Source: Cephaloticoccus capnophilus (GTDB lineage Bacteria > Verrucomicrobiota > Verrucomicrobiia > Opitutales > Opitutaceae). Taken from it: a stretch of DNA of 64,000 nucleotides. The notes beneath the pieces were generated by a model, which made no database searches, was not told the DNA's origin, and worked only from the letters and a program-made list of their open reading frames with translations. The DNA lies in the NCBI RefSeq assembly GCF_001580045.1, contig NZ_LSZP01000044.1:1-64000 (forward strand), written 5' to 3'. A program made the position numbers and the translations under genes. Of this stretch, positions 46,343-54,931 are shown piece after piece. Each line of letters begins with the position of its first letter. Positions within the stretch are counted from its first letter, which is position 1.

Positions 46343-48544
46343 ATGAAGCCCTACACGCATGTGAATTATCTCTGGGACGAGGCGAAGGCCGCTGCACTCG
46401 ATCCGGTGGAGCGGCTCGTTTACCGCTCCAATCTGCTCGGTAGTGACCAGCGCATTACAAACACAGGCGGCGGTAACACGTCGTCGAAGCTCATCGAGCG
46501 CGACCCACTTACGGGAGAGCCTGTCGAGGTGCTTTGGGTGAAAGGATCGGGCGGCGACTTGCGCACGAGTAAGCGCGAGAATTTTGCGTCGCTCTACCAG
46601 TCCAAGCTTCTCGGGCTTCAGGCGATCTATGCGGCGGCGAACCCAGAGGGCGAGCGCGGGCTAAAGTCGCAAGCTGAGGACGACATGGTCGGCATGTATA
46701 CGCACGCGACGTTTAACCTAAACCCGCGCGCCTCTTCGATTGATACGCCGCTGCACAGCTTCTTGCCGGGCAAGCATGTCGACCACATGCACCCAAATGC
46801 GATTATCGCGATTGCTGCGAGCGAGCGTTGTGAGGAACTCGTGCGCGAAATCTTTGGCGGCGAAATGGCCTACGTGCCGTGGATGCGGCCCGGCTTTGAG
46901 CTCGGGCTTGCTATGCAGGAGATCGCCCGCGCGAACCCAGGGCTGCAGGCGATCATGATGGGCCAGCACGGTTTCATTTCGTGGGCGGATGACGACCGCG
47001 CGTGCTACACTTACACGCTCGATTGTATCGAAAAAGCGGCCGCCTACATTGAGAAAAAGTATGCCGAGAAGGGCGGCGATGCGGCCGCGTTCGGCGGGGC
47101 GAAATACCACGCACTGCCCGAGGCCGAGCGGCGTGCGACGCTCGCCGCACTCTTGCCTTGGCTGCGCGGGCAGGTCTCGCAGCAACGCCGGTTCATCGGC
47201 ACGATTCAGGAAGACGCAGCGATTTTGCGTTTCGTTAACTCACACGATGCGCCGCGCCTCGCCGAGCTTGGCACGAGTTGCCCAGACCATTTTTTGCGGA
47301 CGAAAATCAAGCCGCTCTACGTCGATTGGAATCCGCAGGCCGAGGATCTCGCTGCGCTCAAAGCGAAGCTGGCGGAGGCCTTGGAAAGCTATCGCGCGGA
47401 CTACGCGGCGTATTACGCGGCCTGCAAACGCCCGAACTCGCCCGCCATGCGCGACCCGAACCCGACGGTCGTTCTTATCCCAGGGCTCGGGATGATTGCG
47501 TGGGGCAAGGACAAGTCGGAGTCGCGTGTGACGGCCGAGTTTTACAACTGTGCGGTCGAGGTCATGCGCGGGGCCGAGGCGATTGACCGCTATATCGCGC
47601 TCCCGCAGCAAGAGGCATTCGACATTGAGTATTGGCTATTGGAGGAGGCGAAGCTCCAGCGCATACCTGCTGAAAAAGAACTCGCGCGGCAGACGATTAT
47701 CGTCGTCGGCGCGGGCTCCGGCATTGGTAAGGAGACGGCGGCTCGGCTTTCTCGCGAAGGCGCAAACATCGTCTGCGTCGATATGAGGGCGGAAGCCGCG
47801 CAGGCGACCGCTGCGGAAATCAGTGCGCGGCTCGGGAGCGGAATCGGCGTTGCGGGCAGCGGGATTTCCGGCTGCGGTCCGGCGATTGGGCTGGCTGCAG
47901 ACATCACCGACCGTGCGAGCGTCCGCACGATGCTCGATGCCGTTGCGCTCGCTTACGGCGGTTTCGACTCGATCGTGGTCACGGCGGGCCTCTTTTGGCC
48001 GAGCGATACCAGCGGGCGCATCCCCGACGACAAGTGGGCACTCACCTTCGGCGTTAACGTGACCGGCAGCTACATCGTCGGTGACGAGGCGGCGAAGACG
48101 TGGCGCGAACAGGGGCTTAAGGGCCAACTCGTGCTGACCACCTCGGCGAATGCGGCGGTGGCGAAAAAAGGCTCGCTCGCCTACGACACTTCGAAGGCGG
48201 CGGCCAACCACCTCGTGCGCGAGCTGGCGATCGAGCTTGCGCCACTCGTGCGCGTCAACGGCGTCGCGCCTGCGACAGTGGTGCAGGGCTCGGCGATGTT
48301 TCCGCGTGACCGCGTCATCGGCTCGCTCGCCAAATACGGGATAGCTTACGCGGAGGACGAAGCGACCGAGTTGCTTGTCGCCAAGCTCGCTCAATTTTAC
48401 GCCGACCGCACGCTTACCAAGTCACCCATTAAGCCCGCTGACCAAGCCGAAGCGTATTTTCTCTTAGTAAGCCAACGGCTGAGCAAAACGACCGGTCAAA
48501 TCATAACCGTCGACGGCGGCCTCCACGAAGCCTTCCTCCGCTGA
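46343..48544 (+). CDS. rhaD: Bifunctional rhamnulose-1-phosphate aldolase / L-lactaldehyde dehydrogenase
   Basis: 733 residues from ATG 46343 (MKPYTHVNYLWDEAKAA). The first about 420 residues are the RhaD-type aldolase: NTGGGNTSSKLIERD, VLWVKGSGGDLRTS, the HVDHMHPNAIIAIA zinc histidines and GQHGFISWADD. From about 455 a short-chain dehydrogenase follows: IIVVGAGSGIGKETAARL, VVTAGLFWPSD, catalytic Tyr-Lys in LAYDTSKAAAN and ITVDGGLHEAFLR. Fused proteins of this kind (RhaE/W type) cleave rhamnulose-phosphate and oxidise the L-lactaldehyde. A 30-residue glycine-rich insert (ARLGSGIGVAGSGISGCGP) lies in the dehydrogenase part. No rhamnose isomerase or kinase is visible in the window. Confidence 0.92.
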   Translation: MKPYTHVNYLWDEAKAAALDPVERLVYRSNLLGSDQRITNTGGGNTSSKLIERDPLTGEPVEVLWVKGSGGDLRTSKRENFASLYQSKLLGLQAIYAAANPEGERGLKSQAEDDMVGMYTHATFNLNPRASSIDTPLHSFLPGKHVDHMHPNAIIAIAASERCEELVREIFGGEMAYVPWMRPGFELGLAMQEIARANPGLQAIMMGQHGFISWADDDRACYTYTLDCIEKAAAYIEKKYAEKGGDAAAFGGAKYHALPEAERRATLAALLPWLRGQVSQQRRFIGTIQEDAAILRFVNSHDAPRLAELGTSCPDHFLRTKIKPLYVDWNPQAEDLAALKAKLAEALESYRADYAAYYAACKRPNSPAMRDPNPTVVLIPGLGMIAWGKDKSESRVTAEFYNCAVEVMRGAEAIDRYIALPQQEAFDIEYWLLEEAKLQRIPAEKELARQTIIVVGAGSGIGKETAARLSREGANIVCVDMRAEAAQATAAEISARLGSGIGVAGSGISGCGPAIGLAADITDRASVRTMLDAVALAYGGFDSIVVTAGLFWPSDTSGRIPDDKWALTFGVNVTGSYIVGDEAAKTWREQGLKGQLVLTTSANAAVAKKGSLAYDTSKAAANHLVRELAIELAPLVRVNGVAPATVVQGSAMFPRDRVIGSLAKYGIAYAEDEATELLVAKLAQFYADRTLTKSPIKPADQAEAYFLLVSQRLSKTTGQIITVDGGLHEAFLR

Positions 48545-48660
48545 AGCAGGTCGGTGGTGAGCTGTGCCATTTGCGTGTGAGTGATGCAGCAAGGGCCTCC
48601 CCGTCGCTTGGCGGCGGGGGCTGATTAAATAATGAGTATTGTGGGTATCGATTTTGTATC

Positions 48661-48690
48661 CTGACGAGTCGCTTGCTGGCGATTCGTCAG
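48661..48690. terminator. Hairpin between convergent rhaD and membrane-protein genes
   Basis: CTGACGAGTCGC / GCGATTCGTCAG, 12 bp with one G-T pair, loop TTGCTG. A second hairpin (CCCCGTCGC / GCGGCGGGG) lies just upstream near 48600. Neither has a clear T-run, so termination is inferred from position. Confidence 0.4.
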
Positions 48691-48713
48691 AATACGAAGA
48701 CTAGCGGTTATAA

Positions 48714-50417
48714 TTAACTGCGTTCAGTCTCTGCCTCTCTCAACGGAATAACATCGCCCGCCTGCCAAATTACCCAGCCATCGACCTCATAACTCGTCCA
48801 CTCTTCGGGATCGTAGTCCTTAAAACTTTCGCGGATGATAGGCGCACGCTCAAGATCTACCCCTTCAGCTCTCATCGCAAAGGCGAGCCGGGGCGCTCGC
48901 CCATGCCTTTCTATCGGATTTACTATATCGATTAACATGAACCGCGTTGTCGGGTGGCGACTCCGATTTGTAATTAAAATATCTCCAGGGTCAGTTGCTA
49001 CGATTATAGAGTTTTCCTCTCCTGCGAGGCGTTGTAATATTTTTTGTACCGGCTGAGGTAAGTCGCACATTATATTCTCCGCCTTGGCATACGATAAATG
49101 GGTTTGGGGTGATGCCATATTCAGGTGTCGCTGCAACAGGGTAGCACAGCCAAACAGTACGATCGACGTGAGAATTACCCGGCTTCCCCAAGAGAGTAGG
49201 CGATTGGGATCGGTAAGTCTGAGCCCAAGCGCTAGCAATAACAGCATAGCTACTGGCTGATAATGACGACTTTCATAGCTGATAGCCCCTCCACTCCATA
49301 AGAGAGCGAAAAATATCAAACCCACTATTAAGGCAGTGATGCCTGCAATGCGATCTACCAGCGCTCGCCTCAAAGTGAGCCAAACATAGAGTGCAAGTGG
49401 GAGAGGCGATAGTAAGCTCAATGTTGGGCTGAACTCGGTCCATGCATCCTCACTTTTTATTCCGAAAAAATGATACGATAGGTAGCCTACGATTCTATCG
49501 ATTCCCAATAGCCCAAAAATCGGCCCGAAGAAACTAAAGCCTAAGGACTCCCAGAAGTTTCGATCTGTCATTCCCTGCGTTCCTGGAGTATGGCTAGTGT
49601 CTATCAAGAAGTGTCTTCCAAGTATGAACAAAATGCCGACGCACACTATGGGGTAACTCGCTGACCATAAGAGTCTGAGTGATGTCGGCGAGTAACCTCT
49701 GGCTTTTGCATCTCTGAGTGCCTCAGCCCACAAGAAAACAAGTATTGCCAAGGAATAGATAGCAAAAGAGTGCTTTCCAAATGCGCCAATAAGAAAAACA
49801 AGAGGGAGCACTATAATGAATGGGATCGTGCGTTTGCGCAGTGTCCATGCAGTAAAGGCTGCCCAAGGCCAGACCGCAATCTGTGCGGTCTCACCGCCGA
49901 TAAAATGCCCAAATGAATAAAGCATGTAATGGGTGGAGCACGCTACCGCTGTAACCCAAGGAAGACTCTGGTTTGGAATCTCCATACTGCGTGCCAGCGC
50001 GGCGAAGCCTAGCCCGAAGAGTAATAGCCCGAGGGCAGAAACGATGATGCTCGCTGTTCCGAGTGAGAATCCCAAGGTGTGGAGAATCCCGATTGGGATA
50101 TACTGCCCCGGTGCCCACCAAGTGACGGGATATTCGATATTCTCAGCGATGTTGTTGGAGTCTGGGGTAAGAATCGTGTTCCAAGTTCCTCCTTCAACAA
50201 AGTTTAGCCACGACATGAGCCCAATAGCGGGGTCAGCGTTGATCACCGGCGGGGCGATGAAGAGTGCGCAGGCACTGCCCAATAAGGCAGGAATAAGTAC
50301 TGCCAAAAGTACTGCGCGCAGCGGAAAGGGTTCTTTTGAGGTAGGCGGAAGCGGTTCTGTGTGTGCTGTCGCTGTGGCAATCGTGTGGGGCATGCGTGGT
50401 GGCGGTTTTACGGTCAA
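48714..50417 (-). CDS. Polytopic membrane protein of unknown function (GT-C-like layout)
   Basis: 567 residues. At least ten hydrophobic helices are seen between residues 30 and 430 (AVLLAVLIPALLGSACALF, ASIIVSALGLLLFGLGFAAL, IIVLPLVFLIGAFGKHSFAIYSLAILVFLW and others), then a soluble C-terminal domain of about 130 residues (IIVATDPGDILITNRSRH, EEWTSYEVDGWVIWQAGD). The first loop contains INADPAIGLMSWLNF with an acidic site and W-W-A-P-G-Q-Y. The layout resembles GT-C glycosyltransferases of the ArnT/PMT kind, but the diagnostic DE pair is not certain. I do not recognise the family. Single gene, convergent with rhaD. Confidence 0.6.
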   Translation of the reverse strand: MTVKPPPRMPHTIATATAHTEPLPPTSKEPFPLRAVLLAVLIPALLGSACALFIAPPVINADPAIGLMSWLNFVEGGTWNTILTPDSNNIAENIEYPVTWWAPGQYIPIGILHTLGFSLGTASIIVSALGLLLFGLGFAALARSMEIPNQSLPWVTAVACSTHYMLYSFGHFIGGETAQIAVWPWAAFTAWTLRKRTIPFIIVLPLVFLIGAFGKHSFAIYSLAILVFLWAEALRDAKARGYSPTSLRLLWSASYPIVCVGILFILGRHFLIDTSHTPGTQGMTDRNFWESLGFSFFGPIFGLLGIDRIVGYLSYHFFGIKSEDAWTEFSPTLSLLSPLPLALYVWLTLRRALVDRIAGITALIVGLIFFALLWSGGAISYESRHYQPVAMLLLLALGLRLTDPNRLLSWGSRVILTSIVLFGCATLLQRHLNMASPQTHLSYAKAENIMCDLPQPVQKILQRLAGEENSIIVATDPGDILITNRSRHPTTRFMLIDIVNPIERHGRAPRLAFAMRAEGVDLERAPIIRESFKDYDPEEWTSYEVDGWVIWQAGDVIPLREAETERS

Positions 50418-50518
50418 TTGGGGAGGCGGCTCTTCTTCGTATTAACTTGTAGTAATAGTGTTTGCTTGTGGCTGAATCAGATCGAGGTAGAGGTGTAAAC
50501 CCTAGCTTCCCTATTTCT

Positions 50519-50968
50519 ATGCGCGTTGCTGTTTTTTCTGATACTCATGATCGGTTCCCTTTGGGGCTGGCGGAGCGGTTTTCAGTGGGGTCGGCGGACG
50601 AGATTTGGCATTTGGGCGATGTCTGCGAGCCGAGTGGCTTAGTGGAGTTTGAACAGCTCGGGGTGCCGTTGCGTGTAGTGCAGGGAAACTGCGACTGGGA
50701 TGTGCGGTGGCCGCTTTCGCTTACCTTGGAACGAGCGGGGCTGAGGTTTTACCTGACGCATATCCCGCCGAGCCCGAGTGAGGTGAGGCGTGATGTGCAT
50801 GCGGTTTTGCATGGTCATACGCACCAGCCGCGCGACGAGATGATCGGAGGGCTGCGTTGGCTAAACCCGGGGAGTGCTTCTCAGCCGCGTGGGGGAAGTC
50901 GTGCGGGTTTTGCGTGGCTGGAGGTCGAGGGAGGGCGGTTGACGCGCTGGGAGCGGGTTCTCATCTAA
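50519..50968 (+). CDS. YfcE/MJ0936-type metallophosphoesterase
   Basis: 149 residues from ATG 50519 (MRVAVFSDTHDR). Metal motifs: D-x-H in FSDTHD, GD in HLGDVCEP, GNCD in VQGNCDWDV, GHTH in VLHGHTHQP. This is the small phosphodiesterase family with a truncated GD-x-x-[DE] region. Substrate unknown. A 12-bp gap leads to the next gene on the same strand, which suggests co-transcription. Confidence 0.9.
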   Translation: MRVAVFSDTHDRFPLGLAERFSVGSADEIWHLGDVCEPSGLVEFEQLGVPLRVVQGNCDWDVRWPLSLTLERAGLRFYLTHIPPSPSEVRRDVHAVLHGHTHQPRDEMIGGLRWLNPGSASQPRGGSRAGFAWLEVEGGRLTRWERVLI

Positions 50969-50980
50969 GCTCTCGGAGTC

Positions 50981-51820
50981 ATGAGCATGCTCGGGCAGAA
51001 CACTGTTAATCTTTCGCCTGAAGAGGCGGTGCAGGGAGACTTGTTTGAGTTGTGGAGACAGGGCGACGCAGAGGTGAAGGCAGTTGTGGCCCCTGATGGG
51101 CGAGCTGCTTCGGGGGGGCAAATAAAGGGAGCTGCGGGGGCAATCCGTTTTGAGCGCAGTGTGCGGGCGCGGCACTACCGGCTGACTTTGCGGCGTGATG
51201 GCACGGCCCTGGTCACGATTCCGGCACATGGATCGCAGCGCGCGGCGGAGAAGTTTGCCGCGCAACATGCCGAGTGGTTGGCGCGTGCTCGCGAGCGGCA
51301 AGCGCAGCGTCCCCAAGTGCCTACTGTGTGGGCCTTGGGGACTGCGGTTTTGTGGAGGGGCAAGCCGTGCGAAATTCGTGTGGCCAGCGCGGCAGAGCTA
51401 GGCTCGTCGAAGTGGCGGGTGCAGCTGAGTTTGGGCGGGGAGTTGTTTCGGGTCGCGACGTTAGCGGGCGATTTGAGGCCGACTTTAGAGGCGCATTTTG
51501 CGCGGATTGCGCGTGCTGAGTTGCCGCTGCGGACTGCGGAGCTGGCGGCGAGTGTCGGGCTAGCGGTGAGGCGAGTTACGGTGCGCGACCAGCGTTCGCG
51601 TTGGGGGTCCTGCTCTTCGCGAGGGACGATTTCGCTGAATTGGCGGCTAGTGCAGACTCCGGCCTTTGTGCGCGACTACATCATTTACCACGAGTTGATG
51701 CACCTTAAGGAGATGAACCACTCGGCGCGATTTTGGGCGCGAGTCGAGGAGGTGTGCTCGGTGTGGCGCGAAGCAGAGGCTTGGCTAAAGCAAAATGCCA
51801 GCCTCCTAGCTGCGGCTTAG
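50981..51820 (+). CDS. YgjP-type (M48-like, DUF45) zinc metallopeptidase
   Basis: 279 residues. The family pattern is clear: VRARHYRLTLRRDGTALVTIPAHGSQRAAEKF at the N-terminus, VTVRDQRSRWGSCSSRGTISLNWRLVQTP in the middle and the zincin site YIIYHELMHLKEMNHSARFW near the C-terminus (HELMH plus downstream His). YgjP-like proteins are soluble peptidases often linked to restriction or DNA-repair loci; substrate unknown. Probably in one transcript with the metallophosphoesterase. Confidence 0.88.
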   Translation: MSMLGQNTVNLSPEEAVQGDLFELWRQGDAEVKAVVAPDGRAASGGQIKGAAGAIRFERSVRARHYRLTLRRDGTALVTIPAHGSQRAAEKFAAQHAEWLARARERQAQRPQVPTVWALGTAVLWRGKPCEIRVASAAELGSSKWRVQLSLGGELFRVATLAGDLRPTLEAHFARIARAELPLRTAELAASVGLAVRRVTVRDQRSRWGSCSSRGTISLNWRLVQTPAFVRDYIIYHELMHLKEMNHSARFWARVEEVCSVWREAEAWLKQNASLLAAA

Positions 51821-51894
51821 CTTTTTCCCATTCGCCTTTCCGATCCGTATCGAGCGAGGCGCCGGGGGGGCGTGCTGCGTATCGCGTGCCGCTT

Positions 51895-52446
51895 TCAGTT
51901 TCGGATTTCGAGCAGCTCGACGTCGAAGACGAGAGTGGCCCGGGGCGGGATGCGCGGGGGGCGGCCTTGGATGCCATAGCCGAGCCAGTGCGGGATGATG
52001 AGTGTGCGCTTGTCGCCGACACGCATGTTGAGGAGGGCTTCGTCCCAACCCTTGATGACTTGGCCGAGGCCGACGCGGAAGTGCAGCGGCTCGCTGGCAC
52101 TGGCATCGGCCCGTTTGCGCGAGCTATCAAAAACGCTGCCGTCGAGGAGGCGGCCTTCGTAGTGGACGAGGACTTCGTCGCCGATGTTGGGCGTGGGGCC
52201 TTTACCCGCGGCGCGGGGCACGTACATGAGGCCGGACTTCTGGGTGTGCTTGCCCGGGAACTGCGTGTCGACGAGGAGCGTGTCTTCGGCACTGAGTTCG
52301 AGTTGGCCGGTGCCTTCGAGGGCTTGGCGCATCGCGCTATTGATGGGCCGGCCCGGGTTGGAGCGTGCGAAGATTCCAGTGCGCACGACGATGGCGATAG
52401 CGAGGAGTGAGAGCCCGAGGAGGACTGGGACTAAAAGATTCCGCAT
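51895..52446 (-). CDS. FKBP-type peptidyl-prolyl isomerase, membrane-anchored
   Basis: 183 residues from ATG 52446, where a signal anchor begins (MRNLLVPVLLGLSLLAIAIVV). The FKBP domain occupies about 80-183: VLVHYEGRLLDGSVFDSS, FRVGLGQVIKGWDEALLNMRVG, KRTLIIPHWLGYGIQG and the closing strand TLVFDVELLEI. Isomerase of the periplasmic FkpA/Mip sort, but without their dimerisation helices. Lone gene; convergent with the peptidase gene. Confidence 0.9.
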   Translation of the reverse strand: MRNLLVPVLLGLSLLAIAIVVRTGIFARSNPGRPINSAMRQALEGTGQLELSAEDTLLVDTQFPGKHTQKSGLMYVPRAAGKGPTPNIGDEVLVHYEGRLLDGSVFDSSRKRADASASEPLHFRVGLGQVIKGWDEALLNMRVGDKRTLIIPHWLGYGIQGRPPRIPPRATLVFDVELLEIRN

Positions 52447-52585
52447 GAGGGGGCAGAGGCTAAGGGACGGTATCTGCCCTTCGCGAATCAATTTAAGGTA
52501 AATTGAGCTACGCAGTAGTTTGGCGGGGGGAAATCTTAAAATCCCCCTTTGAAGACGAGCGTTCATAGGGCCGCTTGGCGGTAGT

Positions 52586-52732
52586 GGTACTGCACTGGAT
52601 TTTGCTTTTATGAAGCCGGGCGACACGCGCTATCTTGAGGCCATCAGCAGGGCCGAACCCGATATTGCCATTTACTTATTGCAACAAGGTGCAGATTTCA
52701 ATGCAGCACACACTGCCCATAATGAAATATAA
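52586..52732 (+). pseudogene. Ankyrin-repeat gene fragment
   Basis: The open stretch GTALDFAFMKPGDTRYLEAI then IAIYLLQQGADFNAAHT is one and a half ankyrin repeats ending at TAA. Upstream the frame has no repeat sequence and no ribosome site. A relic of a longer gene, of the kind common in host-associated bacteria. Confidence 0.5.
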
Positions 52733-52746
52733 ACAAGCAAGGAGAT

Positions 52747-52842
52747 ATGAAAATGAGATATGAGCAAGCAAGGGTCAATATGCAGATTGAAGTCCTTGGG
52801 CTTCTTAATGTTGCTGACTTATTTTCAATTAACAAAAAATAG
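52747..52842 (+). CDS. Possible 31-residue small protein
   Basis: ATG 52747 is preceded by AAGGAG, a good ribosome site, and encodes MKMRYEQARVNMQIEVLGLLNVADLF and a short lysine tail. It follows the ankyrin fragment by 14 bp. No family is recognised. The AGCAAGG motif occurs twice around the start. Low confidence that it is real. Confidence 0.25.
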   Translation: MKMRYEQARVNMQIEVLGLLNVADLFSINKK

Positions 52843-52995
52843 CTGCTTATATTAAGTCTATTTTGCCAAGAGTAAACATGGAGGACTTATCGGGGTGGAG
52901 GCTAACTTTCTTCATTAACTACGTATGCACAGACTTCATTGGAGTTGATAAAAAATTTAGGCGGTATCCTTCAGATAGAGAACTCATATCGCCTT

Positions 52996-53150
52996 TCAGC
53001 GACGAGGGTTTTTTTGGTAAAGCGTAGAAAATAGCCGCAGCACCAAGTCGGCCTGCTCTGTGTATTTGTCGCCGCCGCACAGCAGCAAAATCACCGTCTG
53101 CCCGTCGCGTGCGCAATACACGGTAGCCCGTTGCTGGAGAGCGGCGGATG
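52996..53150 (-). pseudogene. RelE/ParE-type toxin C-terminal fragment
   Basis: The minus strand reads ATGYRVY in one frame and YCARDGQTVILLLCGGDKYTEQADL in the next: the core strand and tail of HigB/RelE-like addiction toxins (GYRVYCARDG...LLLCGGDK), broken by a frameshift near 53125. The N-terminal helices are absent and no antitoxin is adjacent. Otherwise the 750-bp stretch 52447-53195 has only the ankyrin fragment and a possible small ORF. Confidence 0.5.
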
Positions 53151-53195
53151 AAACGCCTTGCATCGTGTGGTGGCAGGCCACGCTTTGGGTGGGCT

Positions 53196-54593
53196 GTGAC
53201 TTTGCGACCGATTTTTAATGAACTGCGTACGACGCTTGCGCTGGCTTTCCCGATTATCATTGGGCAGCTCAGCCAGATGCTGATGGGGGTGGCGGATAGT
53301 GTGATGGTGGGCCGCCTAGGGGCGGTGCCGCTAGCGGCGTCGGCGTTTGCCAATGTGCTTTTCACCGGTGGCTTCATGCTGGGGCTGGGGATTCTCGCTT
53401 CGGGCTCGATATTAATCTCGCGGACACATGGGGCGGGGCAGTCGCGCGAGTGTGCAGAGTATTTGCGGCATGGGGTCTGGCTGGCAGCGGGGCTCGGGGT
53501 GCTGCTTGCTGGGGTGACTTTTTCCCTAATCCCGTGGCTCGATCATTTTGGCCAGCCGGAGGAGGTGTTGGCGGCGGTGCGTCCGTATCTAGAGCTGATT
53601 ACGCTGTCGCTCGTGCCTACGCTGCTTTTCCAAGTGGTAAGGCAGTTTAGTGAAGCGACGGGTCACCCTTGGGGGCCGATGGCGATTTTGCTTTCGAGTG
53701 TCGCGCTCAATGTCCTGCTCAACTGGATACTGATTTATGGGAACTGGGGGGCGCCTGCGCTGGGACTGGCGGGGGCCGGCTGGGCGACGCTGGCCGCGCG
53801 AGTCGTGTCACTGGTTGCGTTGTGGGCTTGGTTGCGGGCGCAGCGGGAGTTGCGTGCCGAGTGGCCGGGAGGACGGCGTGCCAGTGGTGGTAGACGTATG
53901 GGGAGTGTCGCAGACGCTAACCCTGCATGGTTTGCGCGGCTGTCTTGGGCGCACTTGCGCGCGATGGTTGTGCTGGGGATTCCGATTGCGGGGCAGCTCG
54001 TTTTTGAGGGCGGTTTTTTTGCGATGTCGGCCTTGATGATGGGGTGGATTGGCACGGTGCCGTTGGCGGCGCACCAGATTGCGCTCAACTGTGCGGGTGT
54101 CGCTTTCATTATTCCGCTAGGCCTATCGATGGCATTGAGTGTGCGTGTGAGTCGGGCGCTTGGTGAGGGGCGCGTGAAGCTGCTGCCGAGCATCGCCTTG
54201 GGGGCACAGGCGGCAGGAGTGGCTTACGCGGTCTTGTCGGTTTTGACCTTTGTCTTTGCGGGCCGGGCGATCGCGGGGGGCTTTACCCCGGAGCTGCCGG
54301 TGGTCGAGCTGGCGTCGCAGCTTTTGATTTTTGCGGCCCTGTTTCAGGTTTTCGATGGGGGCCAAGTTATCGCCTCTGGTGCGCTACGCGGGCTCGCCGA
54401 TGTGAAGGTGCCGAGCGTGATTACGTTTATCAGCTACTGGGTGATCGGGCTGCCGTTCGCTTACTTGTGGGGCGTGCGAATGGGCCAGCCTTTAGCGATC
54501 TGGGGGAGCATGGTGATCGGGCTTGCGCTGGGTGGCGTGCTGCTTGTGCGGCGGCTCTATGTGCAGATTCGGCGAATGACTAGGCACGCTTAA
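53196..54593 (+). CDS. MATE-family multidrug efflux transporter
   Basis: 465 residues from a GTG at 53196 (VTLRPIFNELRTTLALAFPIIIGQL). An ATG at 53148 is in frame, but its added residues are encoded by toxin-fragment DNA. Twelve helices in two halves: MLMGVADSVMVGRLGAVPLAA and SILISRTHGAGQ in the first, GGFFAMSALMMGWIGTVPLAAHQIALN in the second, as in NorM. It exports cationic drugs by sodium or proton antiport. The stop overlaps the convergent DUF167 gene by 4 bp. Confidence 0.9.
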   Translation: MTLRPIFNELRTTLALAFPIIIGQLSQMLMGVADSVMVGRLGAVPLAASAFANVLFTGGFMLGLGILASGSILISRTHGAGQSRECAEYLRHGVWLAAGLGVLLAGVTFSLIPWLDHFGQPEEVLAAVRPYLELITLSLVPTLLFQVVRQFSEATGHPWGPMAILLSSVALNVLLNWILIYGNWGAPALGLAGAGWATLAARVVSLVALWAWLRAQRELRAEWPGGRRASGGRRMGSVADANPAWFARLSWAHLRAMVVLGIPIAGQLVFEGGFFAMSALMMGWIGTVPLAAHQIALNCAGVAFIIPLGLSMALSVRVSRALGEGRVKLLPSIALGAQAAGVAYAVLSVLTFVFAGRAIAGGFTPELPVVELASQLLIFAALFQVFDGGQVIASGALRGLADVKVPSVITFISYWVIGLPFAYLWGVRMGQPLAIWGSMVIGLALGGVLLVRRLYVQIRRMTRHA

Positions 54594-54931
54594 GGTGGGG
54601 CGGGTTGGCCGTTTGCGATCAATAGCGCCGCGATTTTCTCGCCGACTTGCTCGAGGGAGATTCCGGCGATGCGCACGCGCTTCTCACGGGCGGCGGCTCC
54701 GGTGGCGAGCGTCACTGCGCCGCGTGGCAGGTGGAGAATCTCGGCGAGGAAGCGGCAGAGTTCGGCATTGGCCTTGCCGTCAACTGGGGGCGATTTGAGC
54801 CGGACTTTGAGTGCGTCGCCCAGCCAGCCAACGAGCGCGCTTTTGGGCGCATTGGGCACGGCTTTTATTGTGAGTAGGCAGTGCGGCTGCTGCGCTGAAT
54901 CACGGCTAGCCGGTTTTTTGAGATCAGCCAT
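54590..54931 (-). CDS. DUF167/YggU-family protein
   Basis: 113 residues from ATG 54931. After a 20-residue lead, LTIKAVPNAPKSALVGWLGDALKVRLKSPPVDGKANAELCRFLAEIL and GAAAREKRVRIAG match the family completely. Function unknown; often near genes of cofactor or amino acid metabolism. Its start overlaps the stop of the upstream PLP enzyme by 8 bp, so the two are coupled. Confidence 0.92.
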   Translation of the reverse strand: MADLKKPASRDSAQQPHCLLTIKAVPNAPKSALVGWLGDALKVRLKSPPVDGKANAELCRFLAEILHLPRGAVTLATGAAAREKRVRIAGISLEQVGEKIAALLIANGQPAPP

